Assembly (NCBI RefSeq): GCF_964204645.1
Contig: NC_134032.1
Span: forward strand, 3,434,916-3,498,915
DNA from: Tubulanus polymorphus
Lineage: Eukaryota; Nemertea; Palaeonemertea; Tubulaniformes; Tubulanidae
DNA length: 64,000 nucleotides
Reading direction: 5' to 3'
In this document: positions 33,284-42,611 of the stretch, piece after piece
How the letters are laid out: every line of letters starts with the position of its first letter
How positions within the stretch are numbered: the stretch's first letter is position 1
The notes under the pieces: model-generated
Told to the model about the DNA's origin: nothing
The model's input: the letters and a program-made list of their open reading frames with translations, nothing else
Database searches by the model: none
Program-made: the position numbers and the translations under genes

Positions 33284-33718
33284 ATGGAAGATAAAGTTGA
33301 TAATATTGATATTATTCCTCATGATATAAATAAAACTAAATTAAAAACATATTTAGAAAAACAAATATTAGAATTTGAAAGTGACTTAAAGATAAAAAAG
33401 AAAAAATATTCAAAAAGTAAAATTATATATTATTTGATTATAAGTGGTTCGGTTACAATTAGTTCTGTAATAACATTTCTAGCAATATTCAGTCCATTAA
33501 CACCTTTAGCTATATCAATTGGTGTATTAGGATTAAGTTCAAGTGTTTTAACTGGTATAAGTTCAAAATTAAATATAAAAAGTAATAAAGAAAAAATTAA
33601 AACTAATATAAAAGAAATTAATAAATTAAAGAACACACTAGATTATATAATAAGTTTAAATGGTTATATAACAGTTGAAGAACAAGATAAATTATTAAAA
33701 GAATTAATAAATTATTAA
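33284..33718 (+). CDS. Two-helix membrane protein, 144 residues
   Basis: Intact version of 21,409-21,816. A basic, lysine-rich segment (about 26-45) precedes a long hydrophobic region (46-84) able to cross a membrane twice, then a lysine/asparagine-rich helical tail. The start sits in TTATTCTAAATAAATGG. No family recognised. Confidence 0.7.
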   Translation: MEDKVDNIDIIPHDINKTKLKTYLEKQILEFESDLKIKKKKYSKSKIIYYLIISGSVTISSVITFLAIFSPLTPLAISIGVLGLSSSVLTGISSKLNIKSNKEKIKTNIKEINKLKNTLDYIISLNGYITVEEQDKLLKELINY

Positions 33719-33735
33719 TTTTTTTAGTTATATAA

Positions 33736-35043
33736 ATGGTAGATAGTTTTCCAAAAGCTTTCCAATACAATAAATCAATTAAATATAATATTCCAGCAAT
33801 AGATTTTAATAAAGATATTACATATAGAAATGAAGTTTTAGATTCATTAACTAATTTAGAAATTTATGTTAATGAATCACAGTTTTTTATTTCTAAAATG
33901 GAAAATATATTTAATACACATGAAGTTACTTTTACTCGAGATGAATATCATATATATAAAGTAAAATCTAATATGAAGTATTGGCAGAATCAATTAAATT
34001 TTGCTGTTTATTGTGCAACAACAGGATGTGGAATAAGTTGGAATGATCATTTAAATAACTTAGATAAAAATTTGAAGTATTCTGATTTAAAATTAATTCA
34101 CACAATATTTAGATTTCACACATATTTTCAAATCAGAATAATATTAAATGAATTAGAATGTCCTTTACCCGGGTCTAAATATTTTAAAGAATTGGATAAT
34201 AATATTAATATATCCAAGTTTTATAAAATATGTAATGAATTTAATATAAATATTAATTCCGATTTTAGAGCGCATGGTAAATTGCAAGGTGTTGGTGAAG
34301 AGTATGAAATAAAAAGAATTGATTATATGCATAGAATTTCAGCTTATCATAATTATAAAATTGATAATAATAATGGTTGGGTTTATTTCATTTTAGAAAA
34401 TGGTGAAGGTTTTACAAAATCAGGTATACAAAGAATAAATCAATCTATTAGAATTTATTTGATATGTATTTTAGGCGCTCAAGTTGAAACAAGATCCCCA
34501 ATAATTGGAAATGATAACACTTCATTCGATGCGCAGAAACAGTTTAAAGTTTTATTTGAAGATTCCATACATAATGATAAAAATAGATCGATTCCAGAAA
34601 ACATTGTAAGATATCAAAATTATTTAGATAAATCTCATGTAAGACTTAATTATTGTATAGGCCCTAATCTATTAATTATTTCTAATGATTTAGTATTAAA
34701 GATGGGAAACATAATTGGTTATAATAATCTAATTAAAACTGCAACAATAAATAATTCATTTGGATTAAATGATATAAATAAAAAGATTATTACTGCTCCA
34801 AAATTAATGGAAGGTGAAAAAAATAAAAAACATATTCAATCAACTGAAACTAAAACTAAGAATATTAAATTGGATAATGATTCCAAAATAAAAGATTATA
34901 ATACATCAGAAGATATAAAAACTGATAATATTCAACATGATATAATTAAACTAAATGATAATAATAAATCCCATGAAAATACTAAATTAGCTTTAACTTG
35001 TATAGGAATTGTAATCGGAGGAATATTATATTTTAAATTTTAA
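33736..35043 (+). CDS. Large virion-type protein with C-terminal membrane segment, 435 residues
   Basis: Conserved N-terminal half with NQLNFAVYCATTGCGISW; a hypervariable stretch around residues 173-215; a conserved second half with GWVYFILENGEGF and NYCIGPNLLIISNDLVLKMG; a lysine-rich linker; and a final hydrophobic anchor (LALTCIGIVIGGILYFKF). The outer copy is truncated before the anchor. I recall the ATTGCG motif from other polinton-like elements but know no function. The gene lies between small membrane genes and the coiled-coil gene. Confidence 0.7.
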   Translation: MVDSFPKAFQYNKSIKYNIPAIDFNKDITYRNEVLDSLTNLEIYVNESQFFISKMENIFNTHEVTFTRDEYHIYKVKSNMKYWQNQLNFAVYCATTGCGISWNDHLNNLDKNLKYSDLKLIHTIFRFHTYFQIRIILNELECPLPGSKYFKELDNNINISKFYKICNEFNININSDFRAHGKLQGVGEEYEIKRIDYMHRISAYHNYKIDNNNGWVYFILENGEGFTKSGIQRINQSIRIYLICILGAQVETRSPIIGNDNTSFDAQKQFKVLFEDSIHNDKNRSIPENIVRYQNYLDKSHVRLNYCIGPNLLIISNDLVLKMGNIIGYNNLIKTATINNSFGLNDINKKIITAPKLMEGEKNKKHIQSTETKTKNIKLDNDSKIKDYNTSEDIKTDNIQHDIIKLNDNNKSHENTKLALTCIGIVIGGILYFKF

Positions 35044-35059
35044 TTTTTTTATTATGTTA

Positions 35060-36076
35060 ATGGATGTAGAAGGTGGAGAAGATTATGAAATGGGAGAAAT
35101 GGGAAATAATAATGAGGGATATATTGATGATGAACCACAACCCGATTTTAATGAAACTAATATTGATAATGATGATGAATCAGCATATAATTCTAATTTA
35201 GCAGATAGTGGTTATAAAGCCCCATCAACAGATGAATTTGATAGAAGAACTAGATCGAGAATAAATCCTGAAAATGAAAATCAAGGTTTAAAAAAGGAAG
35301 ATTTAGAAAATATTGGATTTATATATAAGTTTCAAGATGTATTTGAAAGATCTGGATATAATATAAATTACAGAGGCGCCAGACTTTTAGTACAAGATTT
35401 AAAGTTTTTAGATGGTGAATATTATTATCATTTGAAAGATGATTACTATATTAATATCACTAATCAAAGTACAAAACTAAGTAAAATATTAGCAGAATCA
35501 ACTTTGCTTAAGTTAGAACCAGATAGAATTAAGAGAATAAGTAATAGTAATGAAATAACTGATGTTACACAAGAAGAAAGAAATAATAATATAAGAGTAT
35601 TTAGTGAAAGAATTGATAACTTATTTAAAATAATCGATAATAATTTAGAAACGGAAATGGAAGAGAATAGAGATAGATTAAGATCTTCAACACCTGAAAC
35701 ATCGAGAAGAGACACTCAACAAATTGATAATGATTCAAGTCAATTACAATTAGTATTAGAAAAACAAATTGATAGATTAAGAGATTCATTTGACGAAGAG
35801 ATGAATAGTATTGGAATAAATCGAATACAATCTTTACTAGAAAAAGGATTACTTGATTTAACTGATGATGAATTAGAAGCATTTCCTGAACAAACACGTA
35901 GAGAAATTAAAGGTATGCAAGAATCAGCTGATAAAATTGCGCATGAAAAAAGTAAAAGAGATATTAAAATTAACATTTTAGAAAAAGAATTAACTGATAA
36001 AAATAAAGAAATAGAAAAATTAAAGTCTGATTTAGACCATCAAGTAATTGATGAAATAGAATATAGGATAAGATAA
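35060..36076 (+). pseudogene. Coiled-coil protein truncated at the internal deletion
   Basis: The family start is ATG 35,060 (an extra ATG lies at 35,054). The N-terminal 90 residues match the outer copy closely. The middle (about 195-290) is replaced by an unrelated acidic, glutamine-rich stretch. Homology ends at about 36,068, just after IDEIEYR, where the sequence jumps into the zinc-finger gene and meets a stop. Compared with the outer copy, the coiled-coil C-terminus, its membrane segments, the whole capsid gene and the start of the zinc-finger gene (equivalent of about 24,175-26,235) are missing. Confidence 0.85.
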
Positions 36077-36935
36077 TATTGAAACAAAAATAGAAGATAA
36101 TATTGAAACAAAAATAGAAGATAATGTTATACCTTCTACATCGAATGATGATAAGATTGAAACAAAAATAGAACATAATATTGAACCTAAAATAGAAAAA
36201 TCAAATGTTCAACCAAAAGATAACATTAGATGTATGTATTGTGAAGAAGATTTTGATAATTACAATGATTATTTATTACACATCAAAAAAGATGAACATA
36301 TTTTACAATTAGTAAAAACATATGCCAATATATATAAAGATAAATGTAAAGAGGATCAGAATTATTGTGCCTTCTGTAATGATTGTATAACAAAGGCTAA
36401 TTGGGCAAAACATTATAAATTAAAAACAAAAAGTGGAAATGATTCAGCCCATGCAATACAAGTATTTAAATCTTGGTGTGAAAAATGTAAAGAATATGTA
36501 ATATATGATAAACAATTGAATCATAAATACTCAATTAAACATATTGGTACAGATAATGTAATAGAAAATCCAAAAGTTATAAATCCAAAATTTAATAATA
36601 AGAATATATTAGATTATCGGTGGTATAGAAAAACATTTATAGATTATTTATTGAGTAATGATATAGTTACCATATTGAAAAAGTTAGATAACTTTAAACC
36701 AAATGTAACTTATGCAATGAACTTATTTGAACTTAAATATGATGATTTTAGAGAATTGTTAAATAAACATCCATCTAAAACTGAAATCGAAAATTATATT
36801 CCAAAAATATTTTCAAGAAAAACATTCAGGAATTATAAACTTGGGAATTATTTAGGACCTATACCAATAAAAATACAAAGGGATATATATTTAGAATACA
36901 ATAAGCTTAAAGAAAAATATGAAAATGAAAATTAA
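36077..36935 (+). pseudogene. Zinc-finger protein lacking its N-terminus
   Basis: Homology to the outer gene begins in the KIEDNIET repeats, right at the deletion junction. A stop lies just upstream, so the first usable ATG is at 36,234 (233 residues). Three CxxC-based finger motifs (CMYCEEDF, CAFCNDCI, CEKCKEYV) are followed by a C-terminal domain of about 120 residues with WYRKTFIDYLLSNDIV, which is absent from the outer left-arm part but present at 42,701-43,066. The C-terminal domain is probably intact. Role unknown. Confidence 0.75.
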
Positions 36936-36941
36936 AAAGAT

Positions 36942-37553
36942 TATAGAATTCACTGTATATTGATGGATGAATGGATGAGTTGGAAGAGTTGGATGAGTTG
37001 GATGAGTGGAAGAGTGGATGAGTATAATAATATATATATTTTACTTTTTAACACATAAATTGGAAGAATAGTGAGTATAAATATAATATTTTTATTCTTT
37101 ATTGAATTTAACACAAATTAAATTTAACACAATATATATTTATTATTATATGATATTTATTATTTATTATTATATGACATTTATTATTTATCATTTTATT
37201 ATTTATTATTTTATAAAAATATATTTATTATTATATGAAATTTATTATCTGTCATTTTATTATTTTATAAAAATATATTTATTATTTATCATTTTATTAT
37301 TTATCATTTTATTATTTATTATTTTATAAAAATATATTTATTATTATATGACATTTATTATCTGTCATTTTATTATTTTATAAAAATATATTGATTATTA
37401 TATGACATCTTCAAATCAAACTCTTACTGTTTTAAAAATAAAAAACATATGTAAATTATATATTATTACACTCTTCCATTCATCCACTCTTCCAATTCAT
37501 CCAATTCATCCAATTCATCCACTCATCCATCAATATACAGTGAATTCTATAAT
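36942..37553. repeat. Central inverted minisatellite and AT-rich core
   Basis: The left arm at about 36,942-37,025 and the right arm at about 37,470-37,553 are inverted copies. Each holds TATAGAATTCACTGTATATTG followed by 9-bp units such as GTTGGATGA and GTGGAAGAG. Between them is an AT-rich core with repeated ATTTATTATTTTATAAAAATA units. It separates the two convergent arms. A shared terminator region or replication/packaging signal is possible. The outer element has the same arrangement at 43,076-43,430. Confidence 0.75.
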
Positions 37554-37569
37554 ATTTTGAATTAGGATT

Positions 37570-38184
37570 TTATTTTATAAATTTATATTCATATGGAAAT
37601 TGTAATCTCATTAATAATTTTGAACCTTTATTATTTTTTAATTTATTCATATATTCATCATGTAATTCAGTAGGTATAATTTGATTTTCTTCCAATGATT
37701 GTTGCATAGATTTTCTATCTTTGTTGTAGAATAAAACTAGAAATCTTATATTCTCTCTAAAATCTTTCACAATTGAATTATATTTCTGATTTAAAACCCA
37801 TGTTGTTATCCCAAAATGTCTACCAGAGAAAGCTAAATAACATAACTCACTTTCTCTAATTTTAGAATCATGTAAATTTGCGCAATCATCGATAATAAAT
37901 AATGTATTAGATCCTTTATAAATATCTAATGTAATTTTTATACAATTATCTAAATTATCTTTCACTGTTTTAGAATTTAATATAATAAACTTTTTATCTT
38001 TAAAAACTATATCTCTATTATACGTTTCATTCATTTCATAAGTAGGACAGAATAATATTATATTATCAAAATGATTCTTATAAATAGTTTCTAATAAATC
38101 TAATATGAAGTGTGTTTTACCGCAGTTTGTAACTCCAGTTATTAACATATTATGTGGTTCAAATATAAATAAATCTTTATTCAT
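37570..38184 (-). CDS. Virion genome-packaging ATPase (A32/FtsK-HerA type)
   Basis: 204 residues. Walker A GVTNCGKT at 17-24; Walker B TLFIIDDC at about 94-101; a following sensor-like segment LAFSGRHFGITTWVLNQKY at 118-136. Length and motif spacing fit polinton and NCLDV packaging ATPases, which pump the genome into preformed capsids. Its ATG overlaps the integrase stop by 8 bases (ATGAATAA), in the usual AATAAATG context. First of the leftward right-arm genes counted from the centre. Confidence 0.85.
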   Translation of the reverse strand: MNKDLFIFEPHNMLITGVTNCGKTHFILDLLETIYKNHFDNIILFCPTYEMNETYNRDIVFKDKKFIILNSKTVKDNLDNCIKITLDIYKGSNTLFIIDDCANLHDSKIRESELCYLAFSGRHFGITTWVLNQKYNSIVKDFRENIRFLVLFYNKDRKSMQQSLEENQIIPTELHDEYMNKLKNNKGSKLLMRLQFPYEYKFIK

Positions 38185-39264
38185 TTATTCTTTTAATTTT
38201 ACTAGACAAAATCCATTCATTAAATTTATCATCATATCCTTCATATTTCACCAAAGAATACTTTTTTCCTTTAAGAGTTTTTGTTTTCAATACTTTTTCT
38301 ATTTTGTATTCTATTTCATCTGGATTTGGTACTAATGATAATTCTTGTTCATAAAAATAACCTAATATTTCTTCATCTTTTAAATCAAACAATTTATAAA
38401 CAAATGGTTTAGTTAATATTATCTTTTTAATTTTAAATATTTCTTCAGTAAAATTTGGGGTATAACCTTTATAAAATGTTTTTCTATATTTAGAAATTCT
38501 AACGTGTTGTCCTATTTTAAATTTAGGTTCTCCAAAATCATGTGTAACAAACGCTCCATATAAATTATTCCAAACTATTTCTGAATTTTCTTCTTTTCTA
38601 GCTTATATAGGTTTCATATTTATAGAACTATGTTTAGAATTATTATAACCTTTCACTAAATCTTCTAATACATCGATATATTTATATGTTTCATTAGCGG
38701 TGAAATATTTCCACATTCTAGTTTTCAATGTTTTATTAAATCTTTCTATAACAGATGCTTTTTTATCTGAATGTGTTGAAAAATATTCTACATCGTTATC
38801 AGTTAATAGTTTTTTAAAATGTTTGTTATAAAATTCTTTACCTTCATCAAATTGTATTTTATCTGGGATAGCTTCTTTAAATATTAATTTGAAAGAATTT
38901 GTAACTTCTATACCAGTTTTATTTTTAATCGGGATACTCCATGCGTATCTACTGAATATATCTATAACATTTAGTATCCAAAAATATCCTTTGTTATATT
39001 CTTCAAAGATTTCATGTCAATCAAATCAGCTTGCCATTGTTGGTCAATATATGAAACCATTACTTTTCTTGTTAAATATTTTTTATCCATCTTTTTATGA
39101 ATTTGATATGTTGGTTGATTTTGTAACCATGATTTTAATTCACTATATTTTATATCACCATTATCGGATTTAATTTTATTCCATAATTCTGAAACACTTG
39201 AATATGATACTTCACTTTCTGGGTTATAATATAAATCTCTTAAATATTGTTCTTTTTTCATCAT
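38177..39264 (-). pseudogene. Retroviral-type integrase with chromodomain, broken copy
   Basis: Homologous to 44,049-45,137. The N-terminal part (39,264-38,971) includes the first catalytic region QQWQADLIDM and then shifts frame near 38,995. A stop lies near 38,605 within the core. The C-terminal part (38,392-38,177) encodes a chromodomain (KIEKVLK...YSLVKYEGYDDKFNEWI). The enzyme would insert the linear genome into chromosomes; chromodomains can target chromatin. It cannot be made intact here. Confidence 0.85.
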
Positions 39265-39267
39265 ATT

Positions 39268-39627
39268 TCAATCCATTAATAATATTTTAGATTTAGTTTC
39301 AATGGTTTTATGATTTGACTTATTTTCTGGTATGATAGGTTTATTATCATTAGAATCATCTTTATCATCGGATTTGAATTTTGATTTATATATTACACCG
39401 GATAATATAATAACTGTGATTAACCCAATTGTAATATATAAGTAATTATAAGATTCAGCTGTGCTGAATCTATTAGATGGATTATTATTTGAATCAATAT
39501 CAGATTCATTTATATCAGTTAATTTCTTTTTCTTAGCTTTTTTTAATTCTGATGATCTTTTACCTAATTCTCTTGCCCATTTAATTTGTTTCTCGGATCT
39601 AGCCTTTTTCTTAACTCCATCACTCAT
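39268..39627 (-). CDS. Single-pass membrane protein, 119 residues
   Basis: A basic N-terminus (KKKARSEKQIKWARELGKR), a serine/asparagine-rich linker, one membrane segment (about 65-85, YLYITIGLITVIILSGVIYK) and an acidic/lysine-rich tail. The ATG overlaps the stop of the upstream gene by 8 bases (ATGAGTGA). The outer copy carries a short HPHG-containing insertion that this one lacks. Function unknown. Confidence 0.65.
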   Translation of the reverse strand: MSDGVKKKARSEKQIKWARELGKRSSELKKAKKKKLTDINESDIDSNNNPSNRFSTAESYNYLYITIGLITVIILSGVIYKSKFKSDDKDDSNDNKPIIPENKSNHKTIETKSKILLMD

Positions 39628-40225
39628 TTATTTTAGTTAATTTTTGTTCTGATTCATTTTCTGTTTCGATGTTTTGTTGTAGTACATCTGTTTCGTTCTT
39701 ACCTGATTTATATTCCATATGCTTGATGTTCGAAAATGTTATGACGCCAGTAGAAATTAATGTCATAACCGATCCTAATTGAAATGAAGCGTATCCAACC
39801 CATTTTTGTAATTCAGTCATAACTAAGTAGTCATTTTTCAAATCATTATATAATTTATTTTCATCATCAATTGGTATTAACTGGTTACATAACTTAGAAT
39901 AACATTTGACAATACCATCTGAAATAGAATCATTTATTCTAGCTAATCTTGACTCTTCATAAATCTTAAAATATTTTTTTACTTTTTCTTTGTTCATATT
40001 ATCTAATTCTTGAAAAGTTATTGTTTTACCAATAAACTCTTTAGTTTTTCCACTCGCAATCAATAGTTCTAGATGATGCTTACAATATAAATAGTACTCG
40101 TAATCAATATTACTATCAATTTTATTATCACATTTAGTTGCCACATTATCATTATCATCTGTTAAACCTAAATCTTCCAAAGTTTTTTCAACTTTAATAT
40201 TATTCTTATTCGATTTCTTAGACAT
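39620..40225 (-). CDS. Unknown protein with one hydrophobic segment, 201 residues
   Basis: Starts at AATATAAATG. Acidic N-terminus; conserved middle with YYLYCKHHLELLIASGKTKE and ARINDSISDGIVKCYSKLC; a C-terminal hydrophobic stretch (about 148-170, ASFQLGSVMTLISTGVITF); acidic tail. It overlaps the next gene. The family is not recognised. The pairing with a second membrane protein suggests a virion or membrane function. Confidence 0.6.
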   Translation of the reverse strand: MSKKSNKNNIKVEKTLEDLGLTDDNDNVATKCDNKIDSNIDYEYYLYCKHHLELLIASGKTKEFIGKTITFQELDNMNKEKVKKYFKIYEESRLARINDSISDGIVKCYSKLCNQLIPIDDENKLYNDLKNDYLVMTELQKWVGYASFQLGSVMTLISTGVITFSNIKHMEYKSGKNETDVLQQNIETENESEQKLTKINE

Positions 40226-40451
40226 TTATATTAGAGAAATTTAATAAGAATAGTATTATAAGTATTCTTCAAATGATACTAGCTAGTTAAAGTTAAAGAA
40301 TTCTAGTATTAGTTATTGTTTTTTTTAGTATTTTTTATTTGTGATATAAAGTATTCTTTTTTGAAAAGAAAATATTAAAAATTAAAATAGAAATAATAGA
40401 TAGTTGAAGGTATGTAATTTTTATTATATTTTATTTGAGATATATTATTCT
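40226..40451. other. Intergenic gap in right arm with palindromic AT-rich repeats
   Basis: 226 bp between two right-arm genes, conserved in the outer element (46,141-46,418). It holds short repeats of TTCTAGTATTAGTTATTG and ACTAGCTAGTTAAAG. No ORF. It may carry a promoter for the gene at 40,225 and a 3' end for the HNH gene. Confidence 0.35.
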
Positions 40452-41120
40452 TTAACCACTCATTAAAGACTCAACGTATTGTTCATTATTTGGATTATTA
40501 TTCCATTGATCAATAAATTTCTTTGCCTTTGTTAACTGTTCTAAATATAACTGTAAATCTAGTTTATTAGATTTGATTTGATTTTCTTTCTTTTCTAAAG
40601 GTCTTAAATTTTTCCAACCCCAAATAAGTTTTTTATTGTATTCATCATTCATGTTAAATTTAGATATTGGTAACACGTGATCAATGTGGTAATAATCCCC
40701 ATAATTATCTATATTCATTTTATCATCGAATTGAAATATAATCCATGATTTGAGAAATTCATCTGAACAACCCAACAAATTAGATAGGGTTTCTGAATGC
40801 GTTTCTTTGTTGAATAATTTTGATACTTTAGATCTTAAGCATTGTTTCAATCTAAAATTAAGATCTGTTTGATATCTTTCTCTCATATATTTTGTCATAT
40901 AATAATTATAATGTTCTATATTATCTTCTCGATATTGTTTAGTATATAGTTTAGTACAAGTTTTACAACAATATTGAAAACCATCTTTGCTAATCTTACG
41001 CTTACTAAATTCTGTTAAAGCTAATTTATCTAATTCACATTTAGAACACTTCTTGTAGTATATGTTTATAACACCAGTGTTATTTGTAATATTGATAATT
41101 TGTGGTTGTTCTGGTTCCAT
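40452..41120 (-). CDS. HNH endonuclease with zinc-ribbon N-terminus
   Basis: 222 residues. Two CxxC pairs near residues 25-28 and 52-55 form a zinc ribbon of a kind seen in phage and algal-virus HNH proteins. The HNH core is HIDHVLPIS at about 145-153 with NLRP at about 171-174 and N180 in KKEN. Cuts DNA by family; its role could be genome processing, recombination or homing. Start context ATAATAAATGG. The outer copy (46,419-47,093) is also intact. Confidence 0.8.
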   Translation of the reverse strand: MEPEQPQIINITNNTGVINIYYKKCSKCELDKLALTEFSKRKISKDGFQYCCKTCTKLYTKQYREDNIEHYNYYMTKYMRERYQTDLNFRLKQCLRSKVSKLFNKETHSETLSNLLGCSDEFLKSWIIFQFDDKMNIDNYGDYYHIDHVLPISKFNMNDEYNKKLIWGWKNLRPLEKKENQIKSNKLDLQLYLEQLTKAKKFIDQWNNNPNNEQYVESLMSG

Positions 41121-41159
41121 TTATTATATGTATTTTTTTTACTAAATTGGTTAATAATT

Positions 41160-41246
41160 TTAGAATCCTCTTCCATTTCTCCGACCAACGTCATCCTTTT
41201 TCATTCCTCGCTGCTTTTGATAAGTTGTTTCGATTCCTTGATATCT
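41160..41246 (-). CDS. Possible small basic peptide ORF upstream of HNH gene
   Basis: A short minus-strand frame reads RYQGIETTYQKQRG and MKKDDVGRRNGRGF and then stops. The outer element (47,131-47,217) keeps the same frame and stop with mostly silent changes. There is no in-frame ATG before the internal Met (41,204), but an AG precedes the conserved part, so it could be the last exon of a spliced product. The gap to the HNH start has the usual run and ATAATAAATG. Function unknown; the composition recalls basic core peptides. Confidence 0.35.
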   Translation of the reverse strand, partial: RYQGIETTYQKQRGMKKDDVGRRNGRGF

Positions 41247-41259
41247 AAATAATACCACT

Positions 41260-41650
41260 GGGTAAAAGCGCGCATTCGTGCGCGGTTTTTCTTAATGCGC
41301 ATGCGTTAAGCATAATTATATATTCATTCTATAAATTCTGTAAAATAGAAACGACACATGCGTTACATGCGTCACATGCGGCCATTGATGTCCGGTTTTG
41401 CTTAATGCACATGTGTTAATCATAATAGAAACAACCGATATGAAATATTTAAATAATACCACTGGGTAAAACCGCTCTTATAGGAGCGTTTTTGCTTAAT
41501 GCGCATGCGCTAATCATAATTATATATTCATTCTATAAATTCTGTAAAATAGAAACGACCGACATGAAATATCAAAACGTGTTCGCATTAGGCAAACCGC
41601 GCATTCATGCGCGCTTTTGCTTAATGCGCATGCGCTAATCATAATTGAAA
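41260..41650. repeat. Iteron array with covarying hairpins near right end
   Basis: About four units, each a 6-bp stem with a 4-nt loop (CGCGCA-TTCG-TGCGCG at 41,269-41,284; CGGCCA-TTGA-TGTCCG near 41,379-41,394; CGCTCT-TATA-GGAGCG near 41,473-41,488; CGCGCA-TTCA-TGCGCG near 41,603). Each is followed by TTTTGCTTAATGCGCATGCG and TAATCATAAT; some continue with TATATTCATTCTATAAATTC. The stems change on both sides together. Candidate origin, packaging signal or terminator set. Confidence 0.65.
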
Positions 41651-42404
41651 CGAATTATTATTGAAACGACTGAACATAAAAATTCACCAAACAGATTTAC
41701 ACAATACATTATACAATTTGTTCAGTCGTTTCTTCCAATACATCATTTGATTTCTATAAATACAATTTATAATTACAAACATTTTTTCAATTGTTGGTAA
41801 ATATTTAACTACAACAACAAATGTTAAACTTAATCATTGGAGTCTCAATGTTTTTGAAATTCTTATATAGTTTCTTCATCGATCTTTTGGTGATTCTATT
41901 GGTTCGATATCCATTGCTGTTGATTCCTCAGTCAGAAAGAGTATCTTGAGTTTCTCTATCACTTCTTGATGCGTATGACGTTTTATTAATCTAAAAGATA
42001 TTAGCGGTAACTCTAACCATCTAAAATATATACTAAATACACTTAAATATATCTAAAGGTTTCGTATTTAATAGCCTTAATAACTACAACAAACAGTACT
42101 TACATTTAGATTTATAATTGTATACTATAAACTCCTTATTTCGTTTCGAAAGATAGAATATCCTGAGCACAATATTACAGCGTATATCCATTTCCGGGGC
42201 GATTTCTAGAATGAACACGTCGTTGATTATGCCACGTCATCTAGTTCCGGTTCGAGAGTGTTCTACACGTTTCTGATTATGACGTGTCATAATGTCTCGT
42301 CGTTATAGTAACAACTGTAACAGCTGTGAATTTATAGATTTATTCTATAGCTCTGTACATTGAATGTATATAGGTTAAAATAGAATCATTTTCTAGTATA
42401 AACA
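41651..42404. other. Right-end AT-rich non-coding region of inner element
   Basis: No open frame with family support. Parts (ACACAATACATTATACAA, TTCTTCCAATACATCATTTG) match the outer element at 47,480-47,600, so the DNA is viral. Near 42,200-42,300 the GC content rises (TGACGTGTCATAATG and similar words). Promoter or replication functions are possible but not shown. Confidence 0.4.
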
Positions 42405-42611
42405 TCATATCCTCACGTATTGTTCATTATTTGGATCAGTGTTCCATAATTCAATAAATTTCTTTCCTTTTGTTAACTGTTCTGAATATAACTGTAAATA
42501 TTCTAGTTTCAATTTATTCTCTAAATGTGTTATAGTTTTATTGTGTCTTGCTTTTTGGGATTTATCTATATCGATATTACATGTTGGGCAGTAGTATTTA
42601 TTTGCTTCCAT
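42405..42611 (-). CDS. Hybrid ORF: polymerase zinc-finger start joined to HNH tail
   Basis: 68 residues. The first 38 match the polymerase N-terminus (finger CPTCNIDIDKSQKARHNKT), because the right terminal repeat extends into the polymerase coding sequence. Then the frame continues into the last 30 or so residues of the HNH protein family (FIELWN...NNEQYV). The outer element has a similar in-frame hybrid at 48,436-48,609. It may be a real small gene or a by-product of terminal-repeat extension. Confidence 0.55.
   Translation of the reverse strand: MEANKYYCPTCNIDIDKSQKARHNKTITHLENKLKLEYLQLYSEQLTKGKKFIELWNTDPNNEQYVRI

Noticed and set aside
35464-36176. Long minus-strand ORFs across the coiled-coil gene
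   Set aside because: They are antisense shadows of AT-rich coding DNA with no conserved product.
36960-37025. CRISPR-like array
   Set aside because: The repeats are contiguous 9-bp minisatellite units without spacers.
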